Below are positions 1 to 6,338 of a stretch of 15,185 nt of DNA, one piece after another. The translations under genes and the position numbers were made by a program. The notes below the pieces were generated by a model that was given only the letters and a program-made list of their open reading frames with translations, was not told where the DNA came from and did no database searches. This DNA is from CAJXZP01 sp049606935 (lineage in GTDB: Bacteria; Bacteroidota; Bacteroidia; Flavobacteriales_G; Salibacteraceae), in contig JBMYWA010000056.1 of NCBI GenBank assembly GCA_049606935.1, positions 1-15,185 of the forward strand. Direction: 5' to 3'. The stretch's first letter is position 1; each line of letters begins with the position of its first letter.

Positions 1-450
1 ATGGTAGACCTAGATGTGCATCAAGGAAATGGTACGGCTGAAATTTTTCAAAACGATGATTCTGTATTTACGTTTTCTATGCATGGAGCGAGTAATTATC
101 CTTTTGTGAAGGAAAAAAGCGATTTAGATATTGAATTAGCCAACGATTGCGATGATGCAACCTATCTGAATATATTGAAACAAACATTACCAGATTTGCT
201 TAACAAAGTACAACCCGATTTCGTTTTTTATTTGAGTGGGGTAGATGTAATTGCTTCAGATAAGTTGGGTAAGCTAGGAATGACTTTGGAAGGATGTAAA
301 GAAAGAGATCGTTTTGTGTTGCAGATGTGTTTTGATCATCAAATACCTATGATGGTGTCTATGGGAGGTGGATATTCACCCGAAATAAAAACTATAGTAG
401 ATGCGCATGCCAACACTTATAGGTTGGCGCAAGAAATATTTTTTGGCTAA
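1..450 (+). CDS. Histone-deacetylase-family amidohydrolase, C-terminal part (5' truncated by window edge)
   Basis: C-terminal 149 residues of a zinc-dependent deacetylase of the HDAC/acetoin-utilisation/acetylpolyamine-amidohydrolase superfamily, which removes acyl groups from amino substrates; the bacterial substrate cannot be told from sequence. Visible: the metal motif DLDVHQGNGT at the very start (fragment residues 3-12, with Asp5 and His7 as zinc ligands), a second ligand in LSGVDV (Asp82) and the GGGYS loop (residues 122-126), whose Tyr125 corresponds to the transition-state tyrosine. Family members are about 300 residues, so roughly the first half, with the charge-relay histidines, lies upstream of the window. 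The ATG at position 1 is an internal methionine, not the start. The gene ends 93 bp before murB, which has its own promoter, so co-transcription need not be assumed. The family call is firm; the specific function is open. Confidence 0.88.
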   Translation: MVDLDVHQGNGTAEIFQNDDSVFTFSMHGASNYPFVKEKSDLDIELANDCDDATYLNILKQTLPDLLNKVQPDFVFYLSGVDVIASDKLGKLGMTLEGCKERDRFVLQMCFDHQIPMMVSMGGGYSPEIKTIVDAHANTYRLAQEIFFG

Positions 451-465
451 GATACTAACGGGGTA

Positions 466-497
466 TTTTCAATAACTTTTTGTTGCAATATTGAAAA
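466..497 (+). terminator. AT-rich inverted repeat after the deacetylase gene, possible terminator
   Basis: TTTTCAATA (466-474) and TATTGAAAA (489-497) form a perfect 9-bp stem around a 14-nt T-rich loop, 16 bp after the stop codon. There is no U-tract after the stem on the plus strand, and the right arm overlaps the predicted -33 element of the murB promoter. It may be a weak terminator, a regulatory dyad, or chance in AT-rich DNA. Confidence 0.3.
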
Positions 498-522
498 AGC
501 CATCTAAAGGAAGGTATTTTTG
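491..522 (+). promoter_or_regulatory. murB promoter (Bacteroidetes -33/-7 type)
   Basis: A perfect -7 element TATTTTTG (TAnnTTTG) at 515-522 is preceded by TTG at 491-493 with a 21-bp spacer, close to the usual -33 spacing. Transcription would start a few bases after 522, giving a short leader of about 15-18 nt before the ATG at 544. This promoter argues against the TTG at 520-522 being the murB start, because that triplet is part of the -7 element. Confidence 0.65.
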
Positions 523-543
523 TTTTTCAAGCGAATTGAACAC

Positions 544-1560
544 ATGCAACTACAAAAAAACATTTCTCTTCAGCCATATAATACCTTCGGAATTGATGTT
601 AATACCGACTTATTTATGGAATGGAATTCTGTACAAGATGTACAGGATTACACCCAAGACAAAGATTTAAAGTCTCATTCTCGATTAATTCTTGGTGGAG
701 GGAGCAATATGTTGCTGACTAAAGATTTTAATGGACTGGCTATTAGGAATAATATTTTAGGTAGAGAGATTTTATCGGATACGGATAAAGAAGTAATTCT
801 AAAAATTGGTGGCGGTGAAGTTTGGCACGAAATAGTATTATGGACTATTGATAAAGGCTGGAATGGAATGGAGAATATGTCGCTTATTCCAGGGAGTATG
901 GGAGCCGCTCCGATTCAAAATATTGGTGCTTACGGAAAAGAGTTAAAAGACATTTTTGTTTCTCTTGAAGCCGTTAATTTGGAAAACGGTGAATTAGAAT
1001 CTTTTGATTTAGAAGCTTGCCAGTTTGGATACCGAAATAGTGTATTTAAAAATGAATTAAAAGGGAATTATGTAATTGTTTCGGTTACCATTCGTTTAAC
1101 CAAAGTTGGGGAGTTTAATACCAGTTATGGGTCGATAGGTCAAGAATTAGAAAAGGCGGGAGTAAAAAATGTTACCGCAAAAGCGATTAGTGATGCCGTG
1201 ATTACTATTAGACAAAGCAAACTTCCTGATCCAGCTAAGTTGGGTAATTCAGGTAGCTTTTTTAAGAACCCAATAATTTCTGAAGCCTTGTATGAAGAAG
1301 TGAAATACGAATATCCGGCTTTACCTGGTTATCCTTCAGGTGAAGGATTAATAAAGGTGCCCGCAGGTTGGTTAATTGACCAAGCAGGCTGGAAAGGAAA
1401 ACGCGTGGAAAATTGTGGTGTGCATACCAAACAAGCACTTGTTTTAGTGAATTACGGAGGAGCTAGCGGACAAGAAATTTTTCAATTATCCGAGCGCATA
1501 ATTGCCGATGTAATTCAGAAATATGGCATTGAATTAGAACGTGAGGTGAATGTTTTATAA
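544..1560 (+). CDS. murB: UDP-N-acetylenolpyruvoylglucosamine reductase (MurB)
   Basis: Cytoplasmic FAD enzyme that reduces UDP-GlcNAc-enolpyruvate to UDP-MurNAc with NADPH, the second committed step of peptidoglycan precursor synthesis. The 338-residue protein (from ATG 544) opens with MQLQKNISLQPYNTFGI, the usual MurB N-terminus. It then has the FAD-binding GGGSNML loop (about residue 51), IPGSMGAAPIQNIGAYG (115-131), the YRNSVFK segment typical of type I (E. coli-like) MurB (about 163-169), GSFFKNP with the catalytic serine (about 238), and a C-terminal ELEREV motif carrying the conserved glutamate. The length is normal. The frame is open to a TTG at 520, and an AAGGAAGG purine stretch lies before that, but the TTG falls inside a perfect -7 promoter element and adds eight atypical residues, so ATG 544 is preferred. 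It runs convergently into the receptor gene with one base between the stop codons. Confidence 0.97.
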   Translation: MQLQKNISLQPYNTFGIDVNTDLFMEWNSVQDVQDYTQDKDLKSHSRLILGGGSNMLLTKDFNGLAIRNNILGREILSDTDKEVILKIGGGEVWHEIVLWTIDKGWNGMENMSLIPGSMGAAPIQNIGAYGKELKDIFVSLEAVNLENGELESFDLEACQFGYRNSVFKNELKGNYVIVSVTIRLTKVGEFNTSYGSIGQELEKAGVKNVTAKAISDAVITIRQSKLPDPAKLGNSGSFFKNPIISEALYEEVKYEYPALPGYPSGEGLIKVPAGWLIDQAGWKGKRVENCGVHTKQALVLVNYGGASGQEIFQLSERIIADVIQKYGIELEREVNVL

Positions 1561-1561
1561 C

Positions 1562-3598
1562 TTAAAATTTCATTCCCAGTCTCACTACAAAACTTCTACC
1601 TGGTCTAGGAACACTGTTCCAGTCTAAATGGTCCCAATAATAACTATCAAATAGGTTATTGATTCTAAGTGAAGCATTCCATTCTTGGTTGAAAAGTTGG
1701 AAAGGACGTTGTGCGTGTAAATTCACAATACCATATGAAGGGGTAGAAGATTCTCCTGCTACCAGTCTTGGGTTGTTTTGCATAGCCGCTACAACTACTT
1801 CACATCGATAATCAAATTTGTTTTTTGAATAGCTCAACTTTGTTGTGTTTCGTAATGGTGGAATCATCTGTAATGGATTTTGATTATGATCTAATCCATA
1901 ACTAAATTGGGTAGTGTTTTGAAACTGTAAAGATTTCGCTATTGTAGTAGACAGATTTAACTCAAAACCAGAAATACTTGCGCTTGGAATATTTTCATAT
2001 ACTTTAACTCCGTTTGAACCCAAGGTCATTCCATCTAGGTTGGGGTCAATAATTCCGATAATGTAATCTTGAAATTGATAATGATATAGTTTGGTTTCAA
2101 TACTGGTTTTCTTTTTAGTCCATTTAGAACCAATACTAGCTTTTATAGCGGTTTCCTTATTTAAATCGGGAGAGCCCACGTAATCAAATCCATCCATACT
2201 ATTAAAAAGGTAGTAACCAAAACCTTCGGAAACGGTTGGCTGCCTTTCTGCATATCCTAATTGTGAAAAGAAGGTCCAGTGGTTATTGTGTTTTAGGGTA
2301 TATAATACATCTGAGTTGACCAATAGATAATTAGAAGGCTCGGAGCCATCTTTGCCAATGGCTTCTAGCTGTCGCAATCCAAACTCGCTAAAAACTTTAC
2401 TGGTAACGTATTCTAATTTTCCGCTAAATTTTAAAGATGATTTATCATTCAGCTTATAATCATCAGCGACTAACAAAGATCCAGAATGACGTCTTACATC
2501 GGGCCAAGTAATCATATACATTAATGGTTCTTCTGGTCTAGTAGGATCGTTTGGATACATGGTCATATCGGCAAACGAAACATTGTAATAGTAATCTGGG
2601 TTGATAGTAAGTGTGTGCTTGTTGCCAGCATAAATCTGTGTTTTTAAATACGCCCCATAGGTGTCGCTATAACCAGGCATATCCATGTGCATGGGTACAA
2701 ATTCTCGTTTGGTGTCATCCATAATATGGGTGATGTTGTTCCCGTAGGCTTTTATTTCGTTTGATCCGTAGTTGGTATATTTTTTATAGCTCAATGAGTA
2801 GATTCTACCACCTGCGAATGATACATCCATGGGTAGGGCAGGGTAGCCTACGTTATAAGCATCATCATAAATAAGTTGGGCTTTTAGTATTTCTTTACTG
2901 GAAATCATCCAAGAAGCAGAAATTGCAAAATTCACTTTTTCAAATTGGGTATATAGAATTTCTTCACCACCACCGGCACGGTAATTATCAAATTTTTGGT
3001 AGTTAGCATTCAAATTAACGGCCCAAGAGCTATCTCCGTAGTTTAGGTTAAAATCGGCTAATCTTCCGTTGCCGTTTGTTTGGTATCCAATACCTGCAGA
3101 GCCATTAAACTTTTGCTGATTATTAAATTGTGGCCCTTTGGTTTGAAAATCAAATCCACCACCTACATTGGACCCTTGTGTGGCGTTGTTACTGTTAGAT
3201 GAAACAGAAATAGACTCCAGATTATTGGATGAAACGTAGGAGCTAACCGGGTCCATTTTGTCGGTACAGGCACCAAAAATTTTCATACCGTCAATGGTTA
3301 CACTCAGTTGGCCAGAAGACATACCTCTGAAAGTAGGTTCGGCAGCGTAGTTACCTCGTCTAATAAGGCTCACTCCCTCAATTTCTTGCATTACTTCATC
3401 GGTACGCAAATCATTAGTAGGTTCAATGTTTTTGACAACAACGTCAGCACTATCCGCAAAAACAACAACGCCTTGAAGGTCAATTGCGCTCTTTAAAGAA
3501 TCATTAATAATGATTTTTGCTGTTTCTTGAGAGAAACCATAGGATGGAATACCCCATCCTATGGTTAAACTTACTAATATTTTTAGTGCTGTTTTCAA
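1562..3598 (-). CDS. TonB-dependent outer-membrane receptor, OprC/NosA-like, probable copper importer
   Basis: A 678-residue outer-membrane receptor: signal peptide (about 1-23, ending GFSQ), a candidate TonB box near 42-47 (QGVVVF), plug domain (about 57-155), then a 22-strand-type barrel ending in aromatic Phe678 (BAM signal). It lacks the N-terminal carboxypeptidase-like domain of SusC-type receptors. The plug contains IDGMKIFGACTDKMDP with Cys111 and Met115 spaced as Cys-x3-Met, which matches the copper-binding motif of Pseudomonas OprC and NosA. The second half of that site is HxM in OprC; here the barrel segment is VPMHMDMPG (301-309), offering Met303, His304, Met305 and Met307. Start is TTG 3598, six bases after the upstream lipoprotein stop; no other in-frame Met occurs before residue 70, and starting there would lose the signal peptide. 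Inferred role is copper (ion or complex) import with the lipoprotein. Copper specificity is inferred from motifs; the receptor family is certain. Confidence 0.9.
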   Translation of the reverse strand: MKTALKILVSLTIGWGIPSYGFSQETAKIIINDSLKSAIDLQGVVVFADSADVVVKNIEPTNDLRTDEVMQEIEGVSLIRRGNYAAEPTFRGMSSGQLSVTIDGMKIFGACTDKMDPVSSYVSSNNLESISVSSNSNNATQGSNVGGGFDFQTKGPQFNNQQKFNGSAGIGYQTNGNGRLADFNLNYGDSSWAVNLNANYQKFDNYRAGGGEEILYTQFEKVNFAISASWMISSKEILKAQLIYDDAYNVGYPALPMDVSFAGGRIYSLSYKKYTNYGSNEIKAYGNNITHIMDDTKREFVPMHMDMPGYSDTYGAYLKTQIYAGNKHTLTINPDYYYNVSFADMTMYPNDPTRPEEPLMYMITWPDVRRHSGSLLVADDYKLNDKSSLKFSGKLEYVTSKVFSEFGLRQLEAIGKDGSEPSNYLLVNSDVLYTLKHNNHWTFFSQLGYAERQPTVSEGFGYYLFNSMDGFDYVGSPDLNKETAIKASIGSKWTKKKTSIETKLYHYQFQDYIIGIIDPNLDGMTLGSNGVKVYENIPSASISGFELNLSTTIAKSLQFQNTTQFSYGLDHNQNPLQMIPPLRNTTKLSYSKNKFDYRCEVVVAAMQNNPRLVAGESSTPSYGIVNLHAQRPFQLFNQEWNASLRINNLFDSYYWDHLDWNSVPRPGRSFVVRLGMKF

Positions 3599-3604
3599 TG
3601 GTCT

Positions 3605-4450
3605 TTATTGAAATGTTACGTCAAATGATTGTCCGGTTTTAACCGTATCGCTAGCGCTTGTAAAAAACTCTAAATTTAGTTTCCAGTATCCAGTCATGGT
3701 GAAATTTACTTTTCCATCATATTTTCCGTTTCCAGTAGAAACAGGATTAATGTTGTTTGGAGAACCATGTCCCATGCTTGGCATTTCTGGTTCCATGGTC
3801 ATGGTGTATCCATCCACGGCAGGGAAACTCATCATTGTTTCTTTTTTCCAAATACCGAATTGGATATCGTTAACGCCCACAGCTGGAGATAAAGGTGTAA
3901 TTCTTGCTACAAATAGTTTTGCGCTATCGTAATCAGAAACAAATGATATCATTCTTGCCTCTGTTGGTGCATTCACTGTAATTGGTAATGAAGCCATTCC
4001 TTCTTGTCCGTTAGTGTGGTTGTGAACGTGTACTCCAAAAGTCCATGCACCTGCGGTAGAAGGCATAATAAATACAGCTGCACCTTTAAATGCATTCGTA
4101 CCAGACTCTACGGTCATACTTGGGTTTTCAATAGGACATGCATGTTGCATCATTCCCATGTCCATCATTGGCATGAAAGTAACATGCGCATCGGTAATTT
4201 GAGTAGTGGTATTTGCTGAATCATATACTGCTACATGAATTTTGTTGTAACCTACAAATAGATCTTCTTCGGCATAAATCTTTACAATGGCACCAGCTCC
4301 AACAGCCGAGGTTTCGCCAATTAAAGTCAAGTTTTCAAATGGGTCTGAGTTATTTGGAGGGGTAATTGGGTCATCATCTTTAGTACAGCTAGAAACGCTG
4401 ATAATGGCTATAGAAAGAAATGCTAACGCTATATATTTAAATTTTTTCAT
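3605..4450 (-). CDS. Surface-type lipoprotein with two Met/His-rich YtkA-like halves, probable copper binding
   Basis: A 281-residue lipoprotein: signal peptide with lipobox SVSSC (Cys22) followed by TKDDD, an acidic stretch like the Bacteroidetes lipoprotein export signal that sends lipoproteins to the cell surface. The mature part has two similar halves. Half 1 (about 38-160) has MPMMDMGMMQHACP (93-106) and, about 30 residues later, WTFGVHVHNH (136-145). Half 2 (about 168-281) has MMSF (206-209), MTMEPEMPSMGHG (217-229) and the terminal YWKLNLEF strand (255-262). This Met-cluster-then-GxW/YxxxV pattern is that of YtkA/FixH-like beta-sandwich domains found in copper proteins. Clustered Met with His and Cys suggests Cu(I)/Cu(II) binding. 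It lies directly upstream of, and surely co-transcribed with, the OprC-like receptor (6 bp gap), so it may act as a substrate-capturing partner of it. Domain family and surface location are inferred from motifs only. Confidence 0.85.
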   Translation of the reverse strand: MKKFKYIALAFLSIAIISVSSCTKDDDPITPPNNSDPFENLTLIGETSAVGAGAIVKIYAEEDLFVGYNKIHVAVYDSANTTTQITDAHVTFMPMMDMGMMQHACPIENPSMTVESGTNAFKGAAVFIMPSTAGAWTFGVHVHNHTNGQEGMASLPITVNAPTEARMISFVSDYDSAKLFVARITPLSPAVGVNDIQFGIWKKETMMSFPAVDGYTMTMEPEMPSMGHGSPNNINPVSTGNGKYDGKVNFTMTGYWKLNLEFFTSASDTVKTGQSFDVTFQ

Positions 4451-4464
4451 GATAATTCATTTTG

Positions 4465-4482
4465 TAGGTGAATAGTCACCTA
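4465..4482. promoter_or_regulatory. Perfect 7-4-7 inverted repeat just before the lipoprotein start
   Basis: TAGGTGA-ATAG-TCACCTA: seven perfectly paired bases on each side of a 4-base centre, ending 14 bp before the lipoprotein ATG. It could be an operator for a dimeric regulator or a small mRNA hairpin that masks the translation start. The outer bases share TCACCT with the dyad at 5185-5198, although the centre spacing differs by two. Confidence 0.45.
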
Positions 4483-4507
4483 GTTGATAAGGTAATAGTG
4501 AAATTAT

Positions 4508-4558
4508 ATTAATTGAGAATAAAGCAGAGACCAGAGTATGATCTCTGCTTCAATTAAT
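4508..4558. promoter_or_regulatory. Large composite hairpin in the leader of the lipoprotein-receptor unit
   Basis: The inner stem AAGCAGAGA (4522-4530) pairs perfectly with TCTCTGCTT (4542-4550) around an 11-nt loop. The outer stem ATTAATTG (4508-4515) pairs with CAATTAAT (4551-4558), with a one-sided 6-nt bulge (4516-4521). That makes 17 base pairs in all. On the minus strand the structure is followed by TATTCTC and then AT-rich sequence rather than a clean U-run, so it could be a weak terminator or a 5' leader structure. It lies 58 bp before the lipoprotein start. Confidence 0.45.
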
Positions 4559-4717
4559 TGTTAATCTATGTTTTGCAATTTTCTATCAAGTACGTGTGTA
4601 GAAAAATCTCGAATTATTAAACATGGAAAGCACTCCAACCTGTTTATGAACCCATACAAATGTCCAGAATGTATGCGAATAACTTGAAAATATGTGACTT
4701 GAAATCTAAAAGGAAAT

Positions 4718-4749
4718 CATAGGTTGAGTTTAGGAACTCAAAACCTATG
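4718..4749 (-). terminator. Terminator-like hairpin at the end of the small Cys-protein gene
   Basis: CATAGGTT (4718-4725) pairs with AACCTATG (4742-4749), and GAGTT (4726-4730) with AACTC (4735-4739), around a TAGG loop and a 2-base bulge: 13 base pairs. The structure overlaps the last codons of the gene ending at 4745. On the minus strand it is followed by ATTTCCTTTTAG, a moderately U-rich tail. It probably ends the small-gene transcript and so separates it from the lipoprotein-receptor pair. Confidence 0.55.
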
Positions 4750-5113
4750 CCTTTGGAGGGTGAAATAAATTCTTACCCGAAAGATAAGAGTAATTATTCT
4801 CTACAAATGATTTGTGAACCACTTGTTCTTCTATGATCTCGAAAGAGTCTTGTTCTGAAGAATTTGAGAATAGTTGGATTTCGTTAATGTACAATTGAGT
4901 ATTCGATTCTACAGGGTTTTGACTATCTGTAGAAATAATTTGCTTTTTAAGGTGACAAGTACCCTGACAATTCATTTCAGGTTTGTCTGTGTTTTCACAA
5001 AACAAATCAGTGATTTCTTCTATGTTTAATTCATAATTTACCCAAACCACGGTATTGTGAACTTGCGTAAACATGAATAAACTTAAAAGAAATATGCCGA
5101 ATGGCTTAAACAT
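4745..5113 (-). CDS. Small secreted Cys-rich protein next to the copper receptor locus
   Basis: A 122-residue protein with one N-terminal hydrophobic segment (about 5-18, signal peptide or anchor) and a conserved-looking core FCENTDKPEMNCQGTCHL (38-55), giving Cys39, Cys49 and Cys53 (C-x9-C-x3-C) next to His54. The rest is low in hydrophobic residues, and the C-terminus is NLFHPPKA. Similar short proteins with a KPE-x-x-C-x-G-x-C motif are, from memory, frequent in Bacteroidetes near metal-uptake receptors, and the terminal PP recalls the HYC_CC_PP group, but I cannot assign it to either. The three cysteines and the histidine could bind a metal such as copper, or form a disulfide. It has its own strong consensus promoter, a Crp/Fnr-like dyad further upstream and a terminator, so it is a separate unit just upstream of the lipoprotein-receptor pair. 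Function unknown. Confidence 0.8.
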   Translation of the reverse strand: MFKPFGIFLLSLFMFTQVHNTVVWVNYELNIEEITDLFCENTDKPEMNCQGTCHLKKQIISTDSQNPVESNTQLYINEIQLFSNSSEQDSFEIIEEQVVHKSFVENNYSYLSGKNLFHPPKA

Positions 5114-5131
5114 AATTTGTGTTTGTTAATA

Positions 5132-5162
5132 CAAATGTAGGGCTAGTTTGCGAGTGGGTCAA
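5132..5162 (-). promoter_or_regulatory. Promoter of the small Cys-protein gene
   Basis: On the minus strand TTG (5162-5160) is followed, after a 20-bp spacer, by TACATTTG (5139-5132), a perfect TAnnTTTG. The predicted start is near 5128, leaving a leader of about 15 nt before the ATG at 5113. It is one of the two best-formed minus-strand promoters in the window (the other is at 7891-7920). Confidence 0.7.
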
Positions 5163-5184
5163 TGGGGGTTAGTCAATAATTGGA

Positions 5185-5198
5185 GTGATTTAAATCAC
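5185..5198. promoter_or_regulatory. Candidate Crp/Fnr-family binding site
   Basis: GTGATTTAAATCAC is a perfect 14-bp palindrome with the GTGA-N6-TCAC layout of Crp/Fnr-superfamily sites. Its centre (5191.5) lies about 63 bp upstream of the predicted start of the small Cys-protein transcript, close to the -61.5 position typical of class I activation. It sits between that promoter and the kdnB terminator. The regulator is not encoded in the window. Confidence 0.5.
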
Positions 5199-5210
5199 CT
5201 TTTAAATAAA

Positions 5211-5237
5211 AAAGGCTCCAATTTTGGTGGAGCCTTT
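5211..5237 (-). terminator. Rho-independent terminator of the kdnA-kdnB operon
   Basis: A perfect 10-bp stem AAAGGCTCCA (5211-5220) / TGGAGCCTTT (5228-5237) with a 7-nt loop, starting 4 bp after the kdnB stop. On the minus strand it is followed by a T-rich tract (TTTTTTATTT, running through the base of the stem). A clear intrinsic terminator. Confidence 0.9.
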
Positions 5238-5241
5238 AAAA

Positions 5242-6324
5242 TTACAATCTTCTATATAGTTTCTTGATGTCTTCTCTGGTCCATTTAGACTCCCAATCAT
5301 CACCTATGGCATGTCTCCACATATGTGGTAAGTTATAAGCAACTTCAGCCATTTGGGTAATTTCATCCTCCGTCCAGTCTTTAGCTAAGCCTTGTGGTAA
5401 ATCAATATTGTTTTGTTTTACCATTTGCTTAAACTCCGCCACTGCATCACCATAAAACTCTTCTAAGTGGTTAAATGCTAAACAGTTTGCATAGCCATGT
5501 TTGGTTCCAAAAACATATCCCATACCATAAGAAAGCGCATGACAAGCACCTACTTCAGAATAGGTTAAAGATAAGCCTCCAAATAAAGAAGCCATCATTA
5601 ATTTTTCATTGTTTACGGGAGTTTGACCTGCATTTTCACCTAGGAAAACATCTCTACACAGTTTAAGAGATTGGTCTCCGTAAACTTCACTATAGGTGTT
5701 GAAATATTGACCTGATTCTGCTTCTATGCAATGAATATAAGTATCCATTCCGGTGTAGAACCATTGGTTTCGTTCCACAGTAGCGGTAAGGTCTGGGTCT
5801 AAAACTATTTGGTTAAATACGGTCCAGTCGCATTTTAAACCAAGCTTTTTCTCTGGTCCAGATAAAACGGCAGTCATAGAACATTCGGCCCCGGTACCGG
5901 AAATGGTAGGGACTCCACAATGGTAAATTCCTGGGTTTTTAATAAGGTTTAAACCCTGGTAAAGAGAAGAAGAACCTTCACTATTAAACATTAATGAAGC
6001 AGCTTTGGCAATATCCATGATACTACCGCCTCCAATACCAATTATACCTGCAGGCATACCGTTTTCGGCTAAAATGGTATCGCGTAGTTCATCAATTTGT
6101 TCGGTAGTTGGCTCTTTGGGGTCTACATCAATAAAGCGAATTACATCTTTGTTTTTTACTGGAATACGATTGATGAAGTCTTGTTTGTCGTGAAAATAAT
6201 TATCTACTACAAATACCATAAAGCCATCACCATGATGTCTTTGCGCAGCTAAAATATCGTCTAATTGGTCAAAAGCCCCTCGGCCATAAACCACTTTGTC
6301 AACGTTTTTGAAATTATTGAACAT
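5242..6324 (-). CDS. kdnB: 3-deoxy-D-manno-octulosonate 8-oxidase (KdnB), iron-containing alcohol dehydrogenase family
   Basis: Cytoplasmic NAD(P)-dependent dehydrogenase that oxidises C8 of Kdo to the aldehyde, which KdnA then aminates; together they make 8-amino-3,8-dideoxy-Kdo (Kdo8N) for LPS. The 360-residue protein has the group III alcohol dehydrogenase fold: Rossmann part with GIGGGSIMDIAK (96-107), GTGAECS (143-149), and metal-binding Asp194 and His198 (GMDTYIHCIEA), His262 (CHALSYGMGY) and His276 (KHGYAN). The N-terminus (FKNVDKVVYGRGAFDQLDDILAAQR) resembles that of Shewanella KdnB as I recall it, rather than generic propanediol or butanol dehydrogenases. The gene follows kdnA with a 66-bp gap holding a short heptamer repeat, and a terminator follows immediately. 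The assignment rests on the pairing with kdnA as well as on the sequence; another sugar-alcohol oxidase is the main alternative. Confidence 0.87.
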   Translation of the reverse strand: MFNNFKNVDKVVYGRGAFDQLDDILAAQRHHGDGFMVFVVDNYFHDKQDFINRIPVKNKDVIRFIDVDPKEPTTEQIDELRDTILAENGMPAGIIGIGGGSIMDIAKAASLMFNSEGSSSLYQGLNLIKNPGIYHCGVPTISGTGAECSMTAVLSGPEKKLGLKCDWTVFNQIVLDPDLTATVERNQWFYTGMDTYIHCIEAESGQYFNTYSEVYGDQSLKLCRDVFLGENAGQTPVNNEKLMMASLFGGLSLTYSEVGACHALSYGMGYVFGTKHGYANCLAFNHLEEFYGDAVAEFKQMVKQNNIDLPQGLAKDWTEDEITQMAEVAYNLPHMWRHAIGDDWESKWTREDIKKLYRRL

Positions 6325-6338
6325 ATCTATGAGTTGGT

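Larger units (their letters stand above)
4451..4744 (-). promoter_or_regulatory. 294-bp control region upstream of the lipoprotein-receptor pair
   Basis: A gap without a convincing gene, bounded by the small Cys-protein gene and the lipoprotein start. It holds three dyads, listed separately: 4465-4482, 4508-4558 and 4718-4749. No perfect TAnnTTTG occurs on the minus strand. The nearest match is GACATTTG at about 4656-4663 (one mismatch), which would give a leader of about 200 nt containing the first two dyads. The absence of a consensus promoter, unlike most other transcription units here, suggests an activator-dependent or alternative-sigma promoter, but this is inference. Confidence 0.4.

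Noticed and set aside
1..450. Position 1 ATG as a true start giving a 149-residue protein
   Set aside because: The fragment begins within the zinc-binding motif of a ~300-residue enzyme; the gene clearly starts upstream of the window.
520..543. TTG at 520 as the murB start, with AAGGAAGG a few bases upstream
   Set aside because: The TTG is part of a perfect -7 promoter element, Shine-Dalgarno use is weak in Bacteroidota, and MurB alignments as I know them begin at the ATG 544 methionine.
1541..1585. Interrupted inverted repeat across the murB/receptor convergent stops (GTGAG, GAATG / CATTC, CTCAC)
   Set aside because: Only short 5-bp arms with mismatched spacing; not strong enough to call a bidirectional terminator.
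3605..3607. Frameshift between the lipoprotein and the receptor because the receptor lacks an ATG
   Set aside because: The lipoprotein ends at a proper stop, and a TTG six bases later precedes a complete signal peptide; both proteins are full length.
1562..5113. Part of a nitrous oxide reductase (nos) cluster, because NosA is an OprC-like receptor
   Set aside because: No nosZ, nosD, nosF, nosY or nosL genes are in the window; the receptor similarity alone supports copper transport only.
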